Shown piece after piece: positions 63,083 to 64,000 of a stretch of DNA of 64,000 bases (the first letter of the stretch is position 1; each line of letters starts with the position of its first letter). Made by a program: the position numbers and the translations under genes. The notes under the pieces are model-generated. The model was not told the DNA's origin, did not search any database, and saw nothing but the letters and a program-made list of their open reading frames with translations. This DNA is from Sphingomonas sp. PAMC 26605 (GTDB lineage Bacteria > Pseudomonadota > Alphaproteobacteria > Sphingomonadales > Sphingomonadaceae), in NCBI RefSeq assembly GCF_000241485.1, contig NZ_JH584241.1, positions 3,677,433 to 3,741,432 of the forward strand, read 5' to 3'.

Positions 63083-64000
63083 GTGCGTTCGGCATTCCCT
63101 TTATTGCTCGCGGGCGCAGCGTGTCTCGCACCGATCACCGCGGTGGCGCAGAGTGCGCCCGTGCCGCCGATCCAGCCGCAGGTCTCGCCCGATCGCCCCG
63201 ATTGGGAAAATCCCGCCGTCTTCGCCATCGGTAAGGAACCGCCGCGCGCGACGGGCTTCCCGTTCGAGAGCCGCGCCAAGGCGATCGCCGGACACCGTAC
63301 CAAATCCGATCGCTTCCTGCTGCTGAGCGGACAATGGGCGTTCGCGCTTTCCCCAAATGCCGATCAGCTGCCGACGGGGTTCGAAAAGCCCGGTTACGAC
63401 GTCTCGCAGTGGAAGACGATCAAGGTCCCCGCCGACTGGCAGGCCGAAGGCTATGACCAGGCGCGCTACAACAACATCACCTACCCCTTCCCCGCCAACC
63501 GCCCGCTGATCCCGCACGCCACAAACCCGGTCGGATCGTACCGCCGCGATGTCGAGGTGCCCGCGGGCTGGTCGGGCAGCGACGTGATCCTGCACATCGG
63601 CGCGGCGGGATCGGCCTATTACGTCTGGGTCAACGGCGCCAAGGTCGGCTATTCCGAGGACAGCAAGCTGCCGTCGGAATTCGACGTGAGCCGCTATCTC
63701 AAGCCCGGCCACAACACGATCGCGATCCAGGTCTATCGCTGGTCCGACGGCAGCTATCTCGAGGACCAGGATTTCTGGCGCGTCTCGGGGATCGAGCGCG
63801 AAGTGTTCCTGATGGCGGCGCCGAAGACGCGGATCCGCGATTTCTTTGTCCATGCCGGGCTCGACGAGCGCTACCGCGACGGCAAGCTCGCGGTCGATCT
63901 CGCGGTCACGCCCGCCAAGGCGGCGACCAGCGCGCGGATCGTGCTGCTCGATGGCGACCGGATCGTCACCGAGAAGTCGACATCGATCGCCGCAGGCACC
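63083..64000 (+). CDS. GH2 beta-galactosidase, LacZ-like (3' partial)
   Basis: The first 306 codons of a large GH2 enzyme that runs past the window. GTG 63083 follows GGAGAG; a Sec signal (LLLAGAACLAPITAVAQ) leads to DWENPAVFAIGKEPPRATGFPFES, the LacZ-type start, then the jelly-roll domain (IKVPADWQAEGYDQARYNN; VGSYRRDVEVP; DVSRYLKPGHNTIAIQVYRWSDGSYLEDQDFWRVSGIEREV). The catalytic barrel is outside the window. It differs from the GH2 at 5659. Divergent from the FadR-type regulator, it probably belongs to the same uronate/galactan regulon. Confidence 0.93.
   Translation, partial: MRSAFPLLLAGAACLAPITAVAQSAPVPPIQPQVSPDRPDWENPAVFAIGKEPPRATGFPFESRAKAIAGHRTKSDRFLLLSGQWAFALSPNADQLPTGFEKPGYDVSQWKTIKVPADWQAEGYDQARYNNITYPFPANRPLIPHATNPVGSYRRDVEVPAGWSGSDVILHIGAAGSAYYVWVNGAKVGYSEDSKLPSEFDVSRYLKPGHNTIAIQVYRWSDGSYLEDQDFWRVSGIEREVFLMAAPKTRIRDFFVHAGLDERYRDGKLAVDLAVTPAKAATSARIVLLDGDRIVTEKSTSIAAGT

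Overview
The window looks like a chromosomal segment of a GC-rich alphaproteobacterium of the Sphingomonas type (Sphingomonadaceae). Evidence: the core order lexA–comEC–gltX–gltA, the alphaproteobacterial SOS box (GTTC-N7-GTTC) at lexA, the core run der–bamB–TPR protein–panB, several TonB-dependent receptors beside glycoside hydrolases, and heavy use of GTG/TTG starts. The species cannot be read from the sequence. No rRNA, tRNA, CRISPR array, transposase or phage gene was seen.

Layout. 1–2256: end of the trp operon (trpD, 5' truncated by the window, then trpC) and a small secreted cupredoxin-fold protein. 2342–21978: a polysaccharide-utilisation locus. It has GH35-like, GH39 and GH2 enzymes, a flavin-dependent tryptophan-halogenase family protein and a TonB-dependent receptor on the minus strand. 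Divergent from these are a GH29 fucosidase and a GH42 galactosidase, followed by a sugar mutarotase, an IclR regulator, a zinc dehydrogenase and a second receptor. The enzyme set suggests a fucosylated, galactose/xylose-bearing plant or algal glycan. 22307–29360: a BLUF photoreceptor and the core genes lexA, comEC, gltX and gltA, with a frameshifted DUF4287 gene between lexA and comEC. 29367–36208: a signalling-type cluster with a histidine-kinase-like protein that lacks its phospho-acceptor His, a DUF2336 protein, a nucleotidyltransferase-like membrane protein, an HPt-like protein without its His, a large coiled-coil membrane protein and one intact HPt protein. 36349–41552: der, bamB, a TPR protein, panB, DUF427 and an ArsC-like protein.

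41553–50611 is accessory: a decayed AAA+ ATPase, then small regulator/enzyme pairs (two LysR, one HxlR) with redox or detoxification proteins and clear palindromic operators. 50893–55591: an ECF sigma factor, its zinc-finger anti-sigma factor, a subtilisin-type protease and an outer-membrane protein in one operon, divergent from a secreted protein and a small lipoprotein. 56232–64000: a second carbohydrate locus for uronate-containing glycans. It has a TonB-dependent receptor, then an operon MFS hexuronate transporter–GH105–KduI, a FadR-family regulator and a GH2 beta-galactosidase that runs off the end. An identical palindrome, TTGTAGTACAA, lies upstream of both the receptor and the transporter operon and ties them into one likely regulon.

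How the parts work together: in both sugar loci, receptors would import oligosaccharides, periplasmic hydrolases would trim them, and transporter/isomerase/dehydrogenase steps would feed the products into central metabolism. All functions are inferred from recognisable family motifs; no database search was possible.
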